DNA of 64,000 bases from Methylococcaceae bacterium (GCA_013140705.1 JABFSH010000001.1:99985-163984), one strand, 5' to 3'; shown: positions 46,631 to 56,655, numbered from the stretch's first letter. Numbers and translations: made by a program. The notes: generated by a model from the letters alone, not told the origin.

Positions 46631-46996
46631 TTAGGTATGGACTTTTTTGCATGCGTAGCAATAGTGGCTAATAGTGGCCAGTACACCACCCGTACTGTCA
46701 GCGAGCCAATCCAGCACACTGGCATCACGACCCACGACAAAGGATTGATGCCATTCATCCGATAATCCGTAAACAAGACAAAAACCAAAACACAACCCCG
46801 ATAGAAGCTCGCGGTTAACCACGTATTGACTAAATGCTCGCCAGGCGAATAAGCCCATAATGAAATAAGCCAGTAAGTGGTGTAGCTTATCTTCGTTGTC
46901 GAATAACTGCGGACTCGGTAATGTTTGTTGGTCAGATAGCCAGTAAATAAAACTGCAATACAGCATTAAAAGAACAAAATTAGAATGTTTCTGCAT
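46631..46996 (-). CDS. VanZ-like family membrane protein
   Basis: Small membrane protein of 121 residues with about three to four helices. It fits the VanZ-like family by its FIYWLSDQQTLPSP start, the EDKLHHLLAYFIMGLFAWRAF segment, and the conserved LSDEWHQSFVVGRDASVLDWLADSTGG. VanZ gives low-level teicoplanin resistance in enterococci, but most relatives, including this one, have no known job. It stands alone. Confidence 0.85.
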   Translation of the reverse strand: MQKHSNFVLLMLYCSFIYWLSDQQTLPSPQLFDNEDKLHHLLAYFIMGLFAWRAFSQYVVNRELLSGLCFGFCLVYGLSDEWHQSFVVGRDASVLDWLADSTGGVLATISHYCYACKKVHT

Positions 46997-47318
46997 AATC
47001 TTTAAATTGTCAGGGCTATAGCCAAAGTAATCATGGGGTTAAATATCAGGGTATTCAGATTCTAGTGTTGAAAAAGTGGTTTTCACTATAACCGCCATAT
47101 TATTAGATTATTGATATCAAAATCCCAAGATATTTAGAATACCAAATGTTTAAAACAGTCATTGTTAAGATGTACTGAATTGGAATTTAGATATGGCAAT
47201 AAATAACTTACCAATTGGGTGTCGAGAAAATTTTTCCGTTCGTCCTTATATCTTGATTCTGGAACTTAAAAAAGCCAGAATCCCCGACTGATCATCGGGA
47301 GGGTAGCGGAGAAGTCGT

Positions 47319-47399
47319 GTTCGCCCTGAGCATGTCGAAGGATGGACGGAAAAATTCCACTCTGTAGCGGCAAGCCATTCATGCTTCGACAAGCTCTCA
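47319..47399. repeat. extragenic imperfect inverted repeat
   Basis: The left arm GTTCGCCCTGAGCATGTCGA (from 47319, extending to 47340) and the right arm CTTCGACAAGCTCTCA (47384-47399) are related by inversion: TGAGCATGTCGAAG faces TGAGAGCTTGTCGAAG. Similar CTTCGAC...GCTCAG elements are scattered in many proteobacterial genomes. A relative lies at 59931-59979. Confidence 0.55.
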
Positions 47400-47770
47400 A
47401 GAAACAGCTTTTTTGTATTTGTAATATCAATGACTTGCAAAGATATGAAAACACACAAAAGTACGTCGAACAGCGACTGTTTCATGGTAACGCCATGTCT
47501 CCGAAGGGAGGCTTATTTTACTCAGCACGAACGGCTTGCCGGGCGATTTTGCGATTTCGGGGAGTTATTGTTTACGGAATCCTTAGACCCAAAGCAGCAG
47601 AGATGGGATGTGCGTTTAGACGGCTGTTAGCGCCTCGGTACCATTTCCGACAAATACGAGTCGGTATTGGGCCGACAAGATATGTTCGGAAGTATTTTCG
47701 GCATTCGCATCGGACGGTCATGACGTTCGATTGATGACAATGACATGTCCTGCGCCATTCTTAACTTAAA

Positions 47771-47789
47771 TTTTTACAGTTTTTTTACA
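47771..47789 (+). promoter_or_regulatory. putative KdpE operator upstream of kdp operon
   Basis: Two copies of TTTTTACA, starting at 47771 and 47782, are 11 bases apart, one helical turn. The layout closely recalls the T-rich tandem KdpE site upstream of E. coli kdpFABC. It lies about 90 bases before the first kdp start codon, and kdpE is encoded in the same operon. Confidence 0.65.
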
Positions 47790-47876
47790 TCATTTCCGAT
47801 TAGACTGCACATTACCGATGTTACCAAGATGCTGGAATCAGCGATTGGCTTTAGTCCTTTTATATAAGGAGATTTT

Positions 47877-47969
47877 ATGAGTAGTGTATATCTTGTATTG
47901 ACCGTTGTTTTTTTTGCAATCACGATCGCACTGGTTTATGCCTGTGAAAAATTAAGGGGGCAATCATGA
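47877..47969 (+). CDS. 30-residue membrane peptide ahead of kdpF
   Basis: A small ORF that encodes one membrane helix: MSSVYLVLTVVFFAITIA followed by LVYACEKLRGQS. A strong AAGGAG ribosome site stands 7 bases before the ATG. Its stop overlaps the kdpF start as ATGA, so it is translationally coupled to the kdp genes. Its size and form resemble KdpF, and small ORFs in this position occur in other kdp operons. It could be an additional stabilising subunit or a leader peptide. Function is unproven. Confidence 0.7.
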   Translation: MSSVYLVLTVVFFAITIALVYACEKLRGQS

Positions 47970-48055
47970 GCTGGGTTTATTTGTTAAGTAGCGTACTTGT
48001 GGTGGCGGTTTTCATTTATCTGATTGCCGCACTAATTTATCCGGAGAAATTCTGA
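47966..48055 (+). CDS. kdpF: potassium-transporting ATPase subunit KdpF
   Basis: A 29-residue single-helix peptide (MSWVYLLSSVLVVAVFIYLI, then AALIYPEKF). KdpF stabilises the KdpABC complex in the inner membrane; the ending LIYPEKF is typical of the family. The start overlaps the upstream small ORF (ATGA) and its stop overlaps the kdpA start (TGATG), so translation is coupled in both directions. It is too short for most automatic gene callers. Confidence 0.88.
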   Translation: MSWVYLLSSVLVVAVFIYLIAALIYPEKF

Positions 48056-49863
48056 TGACTAGTAACAGTTTACTTCAAATTACGTTTTATATGGTTTCCT
48101 TACTGGTTTTGATTAAACCACTTGGCTGGTATATGGCCCGAATTTACGAGGATGAACCGGTGGTTTTAAACCGGTTATTGGCGCCCGTCGAAAAATTGAT
48201 TTATCGCTTAAGCGGCGTGAATCCGAAACAGGAAATGCGCTGGACTGACTACGCCATCGCGCTGCTGATCTTCAATCTACTGGGTACGTTGGCCGTCTTT
48301 GCATTGCAACGCCTGCAAGCCGATCTGCCGTTTAATCCGCAGAATCTGCCCGCCGTCAGTCCGGACTCGTCTTTCAACACGGCGGTCAGTTTCGCCACGA
48401 ATACCAACTGGCAAGGCTACAGCGGAGAAGTCACTATGAGCTATCTGACCCAGATGCTGGGCCTGACGGTGCAGAATTTTGTCTCTGCCGCAGCGGGCAT
48501 GGCGACACTGGTCGCTCTGATCCGCGGATTTGTCCGGCGCAAAGCAGACATTATCGGCAATTTCTGGGTCGATCTTACTCGCAGCATACTCTACATTCTG
48601 CTGCCGCTATCGCTGATTCTGGCTTTGGTGCTAGTAGGCCAGGGCGTTGTGCAGACTTTCAGTCCCCATCAAACCGTATCGTTAATCGAAACAGTCTCTT
48701 ATGAACAGCCAAAACTGGGTGCCGACGGTCAGGCATTGAAGGATGCCGGCGGTGCTCCGGTCATGGAAACGGTTGAAGTCAAAGAGCAAGTCGTGGCTGT
48801 TGGGCCTGCGGCTTCGCAAGTGGCCATCAAGCAACTCGGCACCAACGGTGGCGGATTTTTCAATGTCAATTCGGCGCACCCACTGGAAAATCCGACGCCG
48901 TTGAGCAATTTTCTGGAAATGCTGTCGATACTGCTTATTCCGGGAGCATTGTGCTACACCTTCGGCATGATGGTGGGCGACACCCGGCAAGGCTGGGCGA
49001 TCCTGGCGGCGATGACCTTGATTCTAGTCGCGCTAATTTTTGTTGTAGTACCGGCGGAGCAGACTGGTAACCCAGCGCTGGCGGCATTGAGTGTCGATCA
49101 ATCGGCAAGCGTCAGCCAGTCCGGCGGCAATATGGAAGGCAAGGAGACCCGATTCGGAATTACCAATTCCGCTTTGTGGGCGGCAGCAACGACGGCGGCG
49201 TCCAACGGTTCGGTCAATTCGATGCATGATTCCTTTACGCCTATTGGCGGCCTGGTGCCGATGTGGCTGATGCAGTTGGGTGAAGTGATCTACGGCGGCG
49301 TAGGATCAGGGCTGTACGGCATGATCATGTTTGCGATTGTCGCGGTGTTTGTATCGGGATTAATGATTGGGCGAACACCCGAATATTTGGGTAAAAAAAT
49401 CGAGGCCTATGAGATGAAAATGGCTGCAATCACGATTTTGATTCCGCCGCTGGTCGTATTGGGCGGCACCGCGCTCGCCGTTATGATCGATGTCGGCAAG
49501 TCATCAGTCTTCAATCCGGGCGCGCACGGCTTTAGTGAAGTTTTGTATGCGTTCTCGTCGGCGGGTAACAATAACGGTAGTGCGTTTGGCGGACTCTCGG
49601 CGAATACGCCGCTCTATAACACTTTATTGGGCCTGGCGATGCTGTTCTCACGTTATTGGCTGGCCGTACCGGTTCTCGCGATTGCCGGTTCGCTGGCTGC
49701 TAAAAAGATTGTGCCTACCGGCCCTGGCACATTGCCGACCCACACCCCCCTGTTCGTGACGTTGCTGATCGGTACCGTACTATTGGTCGGTGCATTGACT
49801 TTCATCCCGGCTCTGGCTTTGGGGCCCGTAGTGGAACACTTGCAGATGATTGGCGCCCGCTAA
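48055..49863 (+). CDS. kdpA: potassium-transporting ATPase subunit KdpA
   Basis: Potassium-selective channel-like subunit of the KdpFABC pump, 602 residues. It is related to superfamily K+ transporters and carries four pore-loop repeats, of which FATNTNWQGYSGE, GTNGGGFFNVNSAHPLENP, GEVIYGGVGSGLYGM and SSAGNNNGSAFGGL are easily seen. About ten membrane helices are expected. KdpA picks up potassium from the periplasm at micromolar concentrations. It starts on the last base of the kdpF stop codon region and is followed after 21 bases by kdpB with a good ribosome site. Confidence 0.96.
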   Translation: MTSNSLLQITFYMVSLLVLIKPLGWYMARIYEDEPVVLNRLLAPVEKLIYRLSGVNPKQEMRWTDYAIALLIFNLLGTLAVFALQRLQADLPFNPQNLPAVSPDSSFNTAVSFATNTNWQGYSGEVTMSYLTQMLGLTVQNFVSAAAGMATLVALIRGFVRRKADIIGNFWVDLTRSILYILLPLSLILALVLVGQGVVQTFSPHQTVSLIETVSYEQPKLGADGQALKDAGGAPVMETVEVKEQVVAVGPAASQVAIKQLGTNGGGFFNVNSAHPLENPTPLSNFLEMLSILLIPGALCYTFGMMVGDTRQGWAILAAMTLILVALIFVVVPAEQTGNPALAALSVDQSASVSQSGGNMEGKETRFGITNSALWAAATTAASNGSVNSMHDSFTPIGGLVPMWLMQLGEVIYGGVGSGLYGMIMFAIVAVFVSGLMIGRTPEYLGKKIEAYEMKMAAITILIPPLVVLGGTALAVMIDVGKSSVFNPGAHGFSEVLYAFSSAGNNNGSAFGGLSANTPLYNTLLGLAMLFSRYWLAVPVLAIAGSLAAKKIVPTGPGTLPTHTPLFVTLLIGTVLLVGALTFIPALALGPVVEHLQMIGAR

Positions 49864-49884
49864 ACGATTGAATGGAGAATCTAA

Positions 49885-51957
49885 ATGACTAGTAAATCAG
49901 TTTCAACATCTTTAATTAATCCGCAAATTTTCCAGGAAGCCGTGATCGACTCTTTCCGCAAGCTGACGCCTAGACAGCAATGGAAAAACCCGGTGATGTT
50001 TGTCGTCTATATCGGCAGCCTGCTGACCACATTACTTTGGATGCAGGCTGTAACCGGCGAAGGTGAGGCGCCGGCCGGGTTCATTTTGACGGTTACCCTG
50101 TGGTTGTGGTTCACTGTGCTGTTTGCCAATTTTGCCGAGGCCGTCGCCGAGGGCCGCAGCAAGGCGCAGGCGGCTTTTCTGCGCAGTGCCAAACGTGACA
50201 TTGCGGCGAAAAAACTCGATGAGCCGCGTTATGGTGCGAACTATTCGAAAGTAGCGGGATCTAGCCTGCGTCGAGGCGATGTTGTGCTGATCGAGGCCGG
50301 TGACTTTATCCCCGGCGATGGTGACGTTATCGAGGGCGTCGCTTCGGTGGACGAGAGCGCCATCACTGGCGAAAGTGCTCCGGTAATCCGAGAGTCTGGC
50401 GGCGATTTCAGCTCTGTGACCGGCGGAACACGTGTTCTGTCAGACTGGCTGGTGGTTCGCGTCAGCGTCAACCCTGGCGAAGCCTTCCTGGACCGCATGA
50501 TTGCCATGGTGGAAAGCGCCAAGCGTCAGAAGACGCCGAACGAGATTGCCTTGACCATTTTACTGGTGGCACTGACATTGATCTTTCTAATGGCCACCGT
50601 CACGCTGCTGCCGTTTTCACTCTATTCAATAGAAACTGCTGGCGCAGGAAACCCTATTACGATTACCGTATTGGTTGCTTTACTGGTTTGTCTGATTCCG
50701 ACAACTATCGGAGGCTTGCTTTCGGCTATCGGCGTGGCCGGCATCGGCCGGATGATGCAGAAAAATGTGATCGCCACCTCGGGTCGAGCCGTGGAAGCTG
50801 CGGGCGATATCGACGTCTTGCTGCTCGACAAGACCGGCACCATCACACTGGGGAATCGCCAGGCGTCTGCCTTTATTCCGGTCAAAGGCGTTTCCGAAAA
50901 AGATCTTGCCGACGCGGCTCAATTGGCTTCACTGGCAGACGAGACGCCGGAAGGACGCAGCATCGTGATTCTGGCAAAGCAGAAGTTCGGGTTCAGGGAA
51001 AGAGACATTCATTCCCTGGGAGCAACTTTCGTTCATTTCAGCGCGCAAACCCGAATGAGCGGTGTTAACATCGAAGGGCGTCAGATTCGCAAGGGAGCAC
51101 ACGATGCCATACGCGGTTATGTTGAAGACGGTGGCAGCAAGTTCCCGCCGGAACTGCAGAAGATGGTCGATGACGTGGCGCGTCGTGGCAGCACACCCTT
51201 AGTCGTCGCTGAAGGCCCTCGCGTCCTGGGTGTCATCGAGCTCAAGGATATCGTCAAAGGCGGGATTAAAGAACGATTTGTCGAATTGCGTCAGATGGGG
51301 ATCAAAACCATTATGATTACCGGCGATAATCGTCTGACGGCCGCTGCGATCGCTGCCGAGGCCGGTGTCGATGATTTTCTGGCGGAAGCGACACCTGAGG
51401 CGAAACTGAAATTAATCAGGCAATACCAGGCTGAAGGTCGATTGGTCGCGATGACCGGTGACGGCACCAACGATGCGCCGGCGCTGGCTCAAGCAGATGT
51501 TGCGGTAGCAATGAACAGCGGCACGCAGGCGGCCAAGGAAGCCGGCAATATGGTGGATCTCGACTCCAATCCTACCAAACTGATTGAGATCGTCGAAACT
51601 GGCAAACAAATGCTGATGACGCGCGGCGCCTTGACCACATTCAGTATTGCCAATGACGTCGCCAAATATTTCGCGATTATTCCGGCCGCGTTCGCAACAA
51701 CTTATCCGGTTCTGAACGTATTGAATGTAATGCATCTGGCTACGCCGGCAAGCGCCATTTTGTCGGCCGTGATCTTCAATGCGCTGATCATCGTAGCGCT
51801 GATTCCGCTGGCATTAAAAGGTATCAAGTATCGGCCGGTCGGCGCCGCCCTGCTGTTGCAGAACAATTTGCTGGTTTATGGTGTCGGCGGATTGATTGTT
51901 CCATTTATCGGCATCAAGGCGATTGACCTGTTTTTGGTCGCGCTGGGTCTCATTTAA
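49885..51957 (+). CDS. kdpB: potassium-transporting ATPase subunit KdpB (P-type)
   Basis: P-type ATPase subunit of 690 residues that supplies energy to KdpFABC. Motifs in order: TGES (actuator), the phosphorylation site DKTGT with Asp315, KGAHDAI (nucleotide binding), MITGDN, and the hinge [24 protein letters not shown] (two adjacent motifs). All catalytic residues seem intact. The gene lies between kdpA and kdpC with a GGAG ribosome site. Inner membrane. Confidence 0.97.
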   Translation: MTSKSVSTSLINPQIFQEAVIDSFRKLTPRQQWKNPVMFVVYIGSLLTTLLWMQAVTGEGEAPAGFILTVTLWLWFTVLFANFAEAVAEGRSKAQAAFLRSAKRDIAAKKLDEPRYGANYSKVAGSSLRRGDVVLIEAGDFIPGDGDVIEGVASVDESAITGESAPVIRESGGDFSSVTGGTRVLSDWLVVRVSVNPGEAFLDRMIAMVESAKRQKTPNEIALTILLVALTLIFLMATVTLLPFSLYSIETAGAGNPITITVLVALLVCLIPTTIGGLLSAIGVAGIGRMMQKNVIATSGRAVEAAGDIDVLLLDKTGTITLGNRQASAFIPVKGVSEKDLADAAQLASLADETPEGRSIVILAKQKFGFRERDIHSLGATFVHFSAQTRMSGVNIEGRQIRKGAHDAIRGYVEDGGSKFPPELQKMVDDVARRGSTPLVVAEGPRVLGVIELKDIVKGGIKERFVELRQMGIKTIMITGDNRLTAAAIAAEAGVDDFLAEATPEAKLKLIRQYQAEGRLVAMTGDGTNDAPALAQADVAVAMNSGTQAAKEAGNMVDLDSNPTKLIEIVETGKQMLMTRGALTTFSIANDVAKYFAIIPAAFATTYPVLNVLNVMHLATPASAILSAVIFNALIIVALIPLALKGIKYRPVGAALLLQNNLLVYGVGGLIVPFIGIKAIDLFLVALGLI

Positions 51958-51967
51958 GGAGTTAACC

Positions 51968-52543
51968 ATGATTAAGCATCTAAAGCCTGCCGTTATTTTG
52001 TTTGTTATTTTAACTGTGTTGACGGGCGTGATTTACCCGGCTGTGGTGACGGGACTGGCGCATCTACTGTTTCCCAATCAGGCTGGCGGTAGCTTGATAA
52101 CGAACAGCGAAGGCAAGTCGACAGGTTCCCGTCTGATCGGACAGCCGTTCAGCAACCCCGGTCATTTTTGGGGACGACCTTCGGCCACTGGACCATTTCC
52201 GTATAATGCCGGCGCCTCCAGCGGTTCAAACCTGGGTCCAACCAACCCGGCGCTGGTAGATGCCGTTAAAGCCCGTGTTCAGGCCTTGAAAGCAGCGGAC
52301 CCTGATAATAAAGCGCCGGTTCCGGTTGATCTGATTACGGCATCGGGTAGCGGACTGGATCCGCATATCAGTCCAGCGGCGGCGGATTATCAAGTCAATC
52401 GCGTGGCCAAAGCGCGTAACATGGATCCACAAAAAATCTCCGATCTAATTGATGCGAACACTGAATCTCGTCAGTGGTGGTTGCTGGGAGAGCCGCGTGT
52501 CAACGTTCTGACTTTAAATCTGGCGTTGGACGCCATTCACTAG
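51968..52543 (+). CDS. kdpC: potassium-transporting ATPase subunit KdpC
   Basis: Accessory subunit of 191 residues with one N-terminal membrane helix ([19 protein letters not shown]) and a periplasmic domain. Conserved segments are [36 protein letters not shown] and [20 protein letters not shown] at 51968 follows AAGGAG and gives the usual MIKHLKPA start; an earlier in-frame start would overlap kdpB. The stop precedes a 139-base gap before the channel gene, the largest gap in the unit. Confidence 0.95.
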   Translation: MIKHLKPAVILFVILTVLTGVIYPAVVTGLAHLLFPNQAGGSLITNSEGKSTGSRLIGQPFSNPGHFWGRPSATGPFPYNAGASSGSNLGPTNPALVDAVKARVQALKAADPDNKAPVPVDLITASGSGLDPHISPAAADYQVNRVAKARNMDPQKISDLIDANTESRQWWLLGEPRVNVLTLNLALDAIH

Positions 52544-52682
52544 ACAGGACTAAACCCGCCATGGAATATCCGGCCGCAGTTTGCTGATTTGGCAATCTTG
52601 TAGCGGGTCGCCAATGCGGATGCCAACGAATGCCTAATAACCAACCGATTAAAGTACAAATCAAATTAAGAGGTCCAAAACT

Positions 52683-53210
52683 ATGCGTTGGCTAGCAGAA
52701 TGTCAACATGCGATTCAATGGGGGAGCAATCTCAGGTTCGATCTCTTGAAGTCCAAGAACCTAGGTTATCTGGTCTTGCTTGCGGCCATGGTGACCGTGG
52801 CTATCGGATTGCTACTTTTTATAATTGATCCGAATATCAAATCGCCGTTCGGCGGCATTTGGTCTGCCTGGGTGACGATGACCCATGTGGGTTTTGGCGA
52901 CGTAGTTCCGATCTCCTTTTTTGGACGCGTGCTGGCATCAGGGTTGATTTTATTTGGACTGGTATTCTTTTCAGTGTTCACTGCGATGGTTTCAGTGGGC
53001 TTGATTGGTCGAAATATGGATACCTTGGGGATGGACATGAAGCAAATCGAACTGGAGGCTGGTCGCATCCAAACCGGAGAAGACCGGATTCTTGCTGAGT
53101 TGGCACGCCTGCATGAGCGCATGAAGGCTCTTATGAAGCTGTTGTTATCGAGTACAGATCAAGAACGGCCTGTTAAGATGGTGATACCTGGGACCAAAAA
53201 TGGAAATTGA
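52683..53210 (+). CDS. two-helix potassium channel in the kdp operon
   Basis: Putative potassium channel of 175 residues with the Ion_trans_2 layout: helix 1 (YLVLLAAMVTVAIGLLLFII), a pore helix, the filter THVGFGD (in the place of TVGYG), and helix 2 (VLASGLILFGLVFFSVFTAMV). A cytoplasmic coiled-coil of 50 residues (LEAGRIQTGEDRILAELARLHERMKAL) completes it. Its end overlaps the kdpD start by 11 bases, so it belongs to the kdp transcript. Channels are not normally part of kdp operons. It could release potassium or act as a gate; direction is not inferable. Confidence 0.82.
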   Translation: MRWLAECQHAIQWGSNLRFDLLKSKNLGYLVLLAAMVTVAIGLLLFIIDPNIKSPFGGIWSAWVTMTHVGFGDVVPISFFGRVLASGLILFGLVFFSVFTAMVSVGLIGRNMDTLGMDMKQIELEAGRIQTGEDRILAELARLHERMKALMKLLLSSTDQERPVKMVIPGTKNGN

Positions 53211-55941
53211 ACGCCCCGATCCCGATGAGTTACTCGCTCGTGTCGAGCGAGATAAAGCCAAGGCCCGGCGCGGCAGACTTAAGATATTTTTTGGCGCAGC
53301 GGCAGGCGTAGGCAAGACCTATGCCATGTTGCTGGCGGCCCGAGAGAGACGCTCCGAAAATATTGACATTATTGTCGGTCTGGTGGAAACCCATGGCCGC
53401 AAGGAAACTGCGATTCTGCTGGAAGGACTGGAGGTGCTGCCGCCTAAGCTGATTAACTATCGCGGGACGACTTTGCGGGAGTTCGACCTCGATGCAGCCC
53501 TCAAGCGCAAGCCGTCAATCATCCTGGTTGACGAACTGGCACACACGAATGCGCAAGGTTGCAGGCATCCCAAGCGTTGGCAGGATATCGAAGAGCTCCT
53601 TGATGCCGGTATTGATGTGTACACAGCACTCAATGTTCAACATCTGGAAAGCCTCAATGACGATATCGGACAGATTTCCGGCATACGGGTCTGGGAAACT
53701 GTGCCGGATACGGTATTTGAAGAAGCTACTGAAGTTGAGCTTGTGGACCTGCCGCCAGACGAATTGCTCGATAGGCTCAAGGATGGCAAAGTTTATTTAC
53801 CGCAACAAGCCGCAGAAGCGATAAAGAATTTTTTTCGCAAAGGAAATCTTATTGCGTTGCGCGAACTGGCGCTGCGGCAAACCGCCAATCGTGTCGACGC
53901 GCAAATGCTGGATTACCGCGAGGATAATTCCATCCGTGAAATCTGGCAGGTCAGTGAGCGCATCATGGTCTGTATCGGCCCCAATGCCATGGCGGAACGC
54001 CTGGTCCGTGCTGGAAAACGGCTTGCCAACAGCTTGCGGGCCGAATGGCTTGTGGTATACGTCGAAACCCCTGAACTCCAACGATTGGCGGCGGAAAAGC
54101 GTGATGCCGTATTGCGAATTCTGCGCCTGGCCGAACAACTTGGCGCAGAGACGGTTACACTGAGCGCGCCCGACATGAGCGCCGCCATCATCAAGTTTTC
54201 CAATGAACGGAATGTCACTAAAATTGTGATGGGCAAACCGACCCGCAGAGGATTGAAGCGTTTGCTGTTTGGCTCGATTGTGGATGTGCTGATCAGCCAT
54301 GCGCACAATATCAATCTGTATCTCCTGGGCAGTCCACAAGGTGATGATGACAGCAAGGGCACTAAAACGGATCAGTCACTTTACCAGAAAAGCCCGCTAC
54401 CCGGACTCAGCGCGAAACTCACGACACGAAAAAAGGGCTACTACCTCGGTTATATCTGGGCCATCGTCGTGACGCTGTCCAGCGCTCTGTTAGCTCGCCT
54501 GATGTTCGGCAGGTTCGAACTAGCCAATCTGAGCATGTTTTTTTTGTTGGGTGTGGTTTTCACTGCTACCCGCTTCGGGCGAGGCCCCTCCGTTCTGGCC
54601 TCCTTTCTTGGAGTCGCCATCTTTGATTTTTTCTTCGTTACACCTTACTACACCTTTTCGGTATCAGACAGTCAGTATCTGGTGACCTTCCTGGCGATGT
54701 TGACTGTAGGGATGGTGATTAGTAACCTTACTGCAAACGTACGCTCCCAGGCCAAGGTGGCTGCCCATCGTGAACGCCGTGCTACCGTACTTTATGCGAT
54801 GAGCAAGGATCTGGCAACCAGTCAGAATGAGGATGAAATCGTGCGCACGGCGGTGCGCCATCTTTATACAGAGTTCAGCAGCCGCAATGTTATTTTGTTT
54901 CCCGATGCCGATGGCCGGATTGTTTATCCAAAAGGTCGAATTTTGCCGGAATCGCTATGTGCCGCCGACCTCAGTGTAGCGCAGTGGGTTATGGATCATA
55001 ACGAAATTGCCGGTAAGGGAACTCATACTTTGCCAGGGGCAGAAGCCATCTATTTTCCACTCAGCAATGAAGAGTCTGTGTTGGGTGTATTAGTTTTGTT
55101 GCCCGTTAACCTGCGTCGGATTTTCCTTCCAGAACAACAGAAGCTGCTGGATACTTTTCTTCGGCAGATTGCCCAGGCCATCACACGAGTCCGGCTGGCC
55201 GAGCACGCCAGAATAACGCAAGTGGATATAGAAGCCGAACGCTTGAGAAACTCGCTGCTTAGTTCCATTTCTCATGATCTACGCACGCCGCTTGCGACTA
55301 TCGTAGGCTCTGCCAGTGCGTTGGTGGAAGAGGACGACGCACTAAAACCAGAAGACAAGCGTGAACTGAGCCGTGCCATTTATGATGAAGCGCAACGGAT
55401 GTCAAGTCTGGTCAATAATATCCTGGATATGGCGCGATTTGATGCCGGCGCAGTCGCGTTGAACAAACAGTGGTATCCGCTTGATGAAATTATCGGTACT
55501 GTGTTGACGCGCTTACAAAAACGTTTGGGGGGGCGTCCCCTATCCGTTAAATTACCGCCTGGTATTCCAATGATTTATGTCGACGCGGTTATGATAGAAC
55601 AGGTTATTATGAATCTGCTGGAAAACACCTTACGTTATACACCGGAGGGAAGCCCTGTGGAAATCATGGCGGAAGTGTCTTCCGATGCGATGGAATTTTC
55701 GGTAGCCGATCAGGGTCCTGGTATTCCGGCGGGCAGTGAAAATCATTTGTTCGAAAAATTTTATCGCGTGCGTCACGAAGCTGCTCAAAGCGGAGTAGGA
55801 CTCGGCTTGGCAATTTGTAAGGCCATTATTGGAGCGCACGGCGGCAACATTCAGGCACAAAACCGGCCAACGGGCGGAGCTGTATTTTCATTTGTGATTC
55901 CATTGGATCAATCGCCACCCTTGATGGGGCCGGAAGAATAG
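53200..55941 (+). CDS. kdpD: sensor histidine kinase KdpD
   Basis: Turgor/potassium sensor kinase of 913 residues that phosphorylates KdpE. In order: KdpD N-terminal domain with Walker A GAAAGVGKT, a universal-stress-protein-like domain (about 250-370), four membrane helices of DUF4118 (about 415-500), a GAF-like region, HisKA with SISHDLRTPLATI (His692), and HATPase_c with NLLENTLRYTP, DQGPGIP and GVGLGLAI. All are intact. The start codon lies within the preceding channel gene. The kinase feeds KdpE, encoded 19 bases downstream. Confidence 0.96.
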   Translation: MEIERPDPDELLARVERDKAKARRGRLKIFFGAAAGVGKTYAMLLAARERRSENIDIIVGLVETHGRKETAILLEGLEVLPPKLINYRGTTLREFDLDAALKRKPSIILVDELAHTNAQGCRHPKRWQDIEELLDAGIDVYTALNVQHLESLNDDIGQISGIRVWETVPDTVFEEATEVELVDLPPDELLDRLKDGKVYLPQQAAEAIKNFFRKGNLIALRELALRQTANRVDAQMLDYREDNSIREIWQVSERIMVCIGPNAMAERLVRAGKRLANSLRAEWLVVYVETPELQRLAAEKRDAVLRILRLAEQLGAETVTLSAPDMSAAIIKFSNERNVTKIVMGKPTRRGLKRLLFGSIVDVLISHAHNINLYLLGSPQGDDDSKGTKTDQSLYQKSPLPGLSAKLTTRKKGYYLGYIWAIVVTLSSALLARLMFGRFELANLSMFFLLGVVFTATRFGRGPSVLASFLGVAIFDFFFVTPYYTFSVSDSQYLVTFLAMLTVGMVISNLTANVRSQAKVAAHRERRATVLYAMSKDLATSQNEDEIVRTAVRHLYTEFSSRNVILFPDADGRIVYPKGRILPESLCAADLSVAQWVMDHNEIAGKGTHTLPGAEAIYFPLSNEESVLGVLVLLPVNLRRIFLPEQQKLLDTFLRQIAQAITRVRLAEHARITQVDIEAERLRNSLLSSISHDLRTPLATIVGSASALVEEDDALKPEDKRELSRAIYDEAQRMSSLVNNILDMARFDAGAVALNKQWYPLDEIIGTVLTRLQKRLGGRPLSVKLPPGIPMIYVDAVMIEQVIMNLLENTLRYTPEGSPVEIMAEVSSDAMEFSVADQGPGIPAGSENHLFEKFYRVRHEAAQSGVGLGLAICKAIIGAHGGNIQAQNRPTGGAVFSFVIPLDQSPPLMGPEE

Positions 55942-55959
55942 GTTCTATGTTGTTTAGCC

Positions 55960-56655
55960 ATGACTAATGCAAACCCTGTCATTGTCGTCATTGAGGATGA
56001 TCCTGCAATACGCCTGTTTTTGCGAACCGGTCTAGGCGCGCATGGTTTTAAGGTTTTCGAAGCGGATAGAGGCAAGCAAGGCATTATCGAAGCGGGCATA
56101 CGCAAACCGGATATCGTCATTCTTGATCTGGGTTTGCCTGATATGGATGGTGTTGATGTGATTAAAACAATCCGGGGATGGTCAGTTATGCCTATTATTA
56201 TTTTGTCCGCACGCAGCACCGAGCAGTATAAGGTCGATGCGCTGGATGCGGGTGCTGATGATTACTTAACGAAGCCGTTTAGTTTAGGCGAATTACTGGC
56301 CCGAATCCGGGTAGCCTTGCGTCATTCGGTCGGCAGTCCGGCGCAGGAACAAAGCGGGATTTTTACCACCGGTTCACTGAAAATTGACTTATTAAAGCGT
56401 CAGGTTGTTGTTGGCGATAGTGAAGTACATCTGACGCCGATTCAATACCGGCTATTATCTGTGCTAATTAAAAATGCCGGCAAGGTCCTGACACATCAAT
56501 ACATACTCAAGGAGGTCTGGGGGCCGTCCTATCGCGATAATTCGCATTACCTAAGGATCTATATGAGCCAGCTCAGGCAGAAACTGGAAACCGACCCGAC
56601 TCAACCGCAGTATTTATTGACGGAATCGGGTGTAGGTTATCGGCTTAAAGTCTAA
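55960..56655 (+). CDS. kdpE: response regulator KdpE
   Basis: OmpR-family response regulator of 231 residues. Receiver domain with acidic pocket EDD, the phosphoacceptor aspartate in VILDLGLPD and the KPF lysine; C-terminal winged helix (LTPIQYRLLSVLIKNAGKVLTHQYILKEVWG is split by a turn, ending YLRIYMSQLRQKLE and GVGYRLKV). KdpE activates the kdp promoter when phosphorylated by KdpD; the T-rich site at 47771-47789 is the obvious target. Last gene of the unit. Confidence 0.95.
   Translation: MTNANPVIVVIEDDPAIRLFLRTGLGAHGFKVFEADRGKQGIIEAGIRKPDIVILDLGLPDMDGVDVIKTIRGWSVMPIIILSARSTEQYKVDALDAGADDYLTKPFSLGELLARIRVALRHSVGSPAQEQSGIFTTGSLKIDLLKRQVVVGDSEVHLTPIQYRLLSVLIKNAGKVLTHQYILKEVWGPSYRDNSHYLRIYMSQLRQKLETDPTQPQYLLTESGVGYRLKV

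Larger units (their letters stand above)
46997..47876. other. gene-poor region upstream of kdp
   Basis: About 880 bases without a convincing gene. It contains a dispersed-type inverted repeat (47319-47399) and the T-rich putative KdpE site (47771-47789). Open frames across 47246-47734 are probably translations of the repeat and its surroundings. Confidence 0.5.

Noticed and set aside
47246..47734. Two overlapping open frames on opposite strands upstream of kdp
   Set aside because: They run through the inverted repeat at 47319-47399; peptides such as STCSGRT are typical artefacts of that repeat, and no ribosome site or domain is seen.
53797..54339. Long minus-strand frame inside kdpD
   Set aside because: It is antisense to the USP-like domain of an intact kdpD, with no start context or family match.
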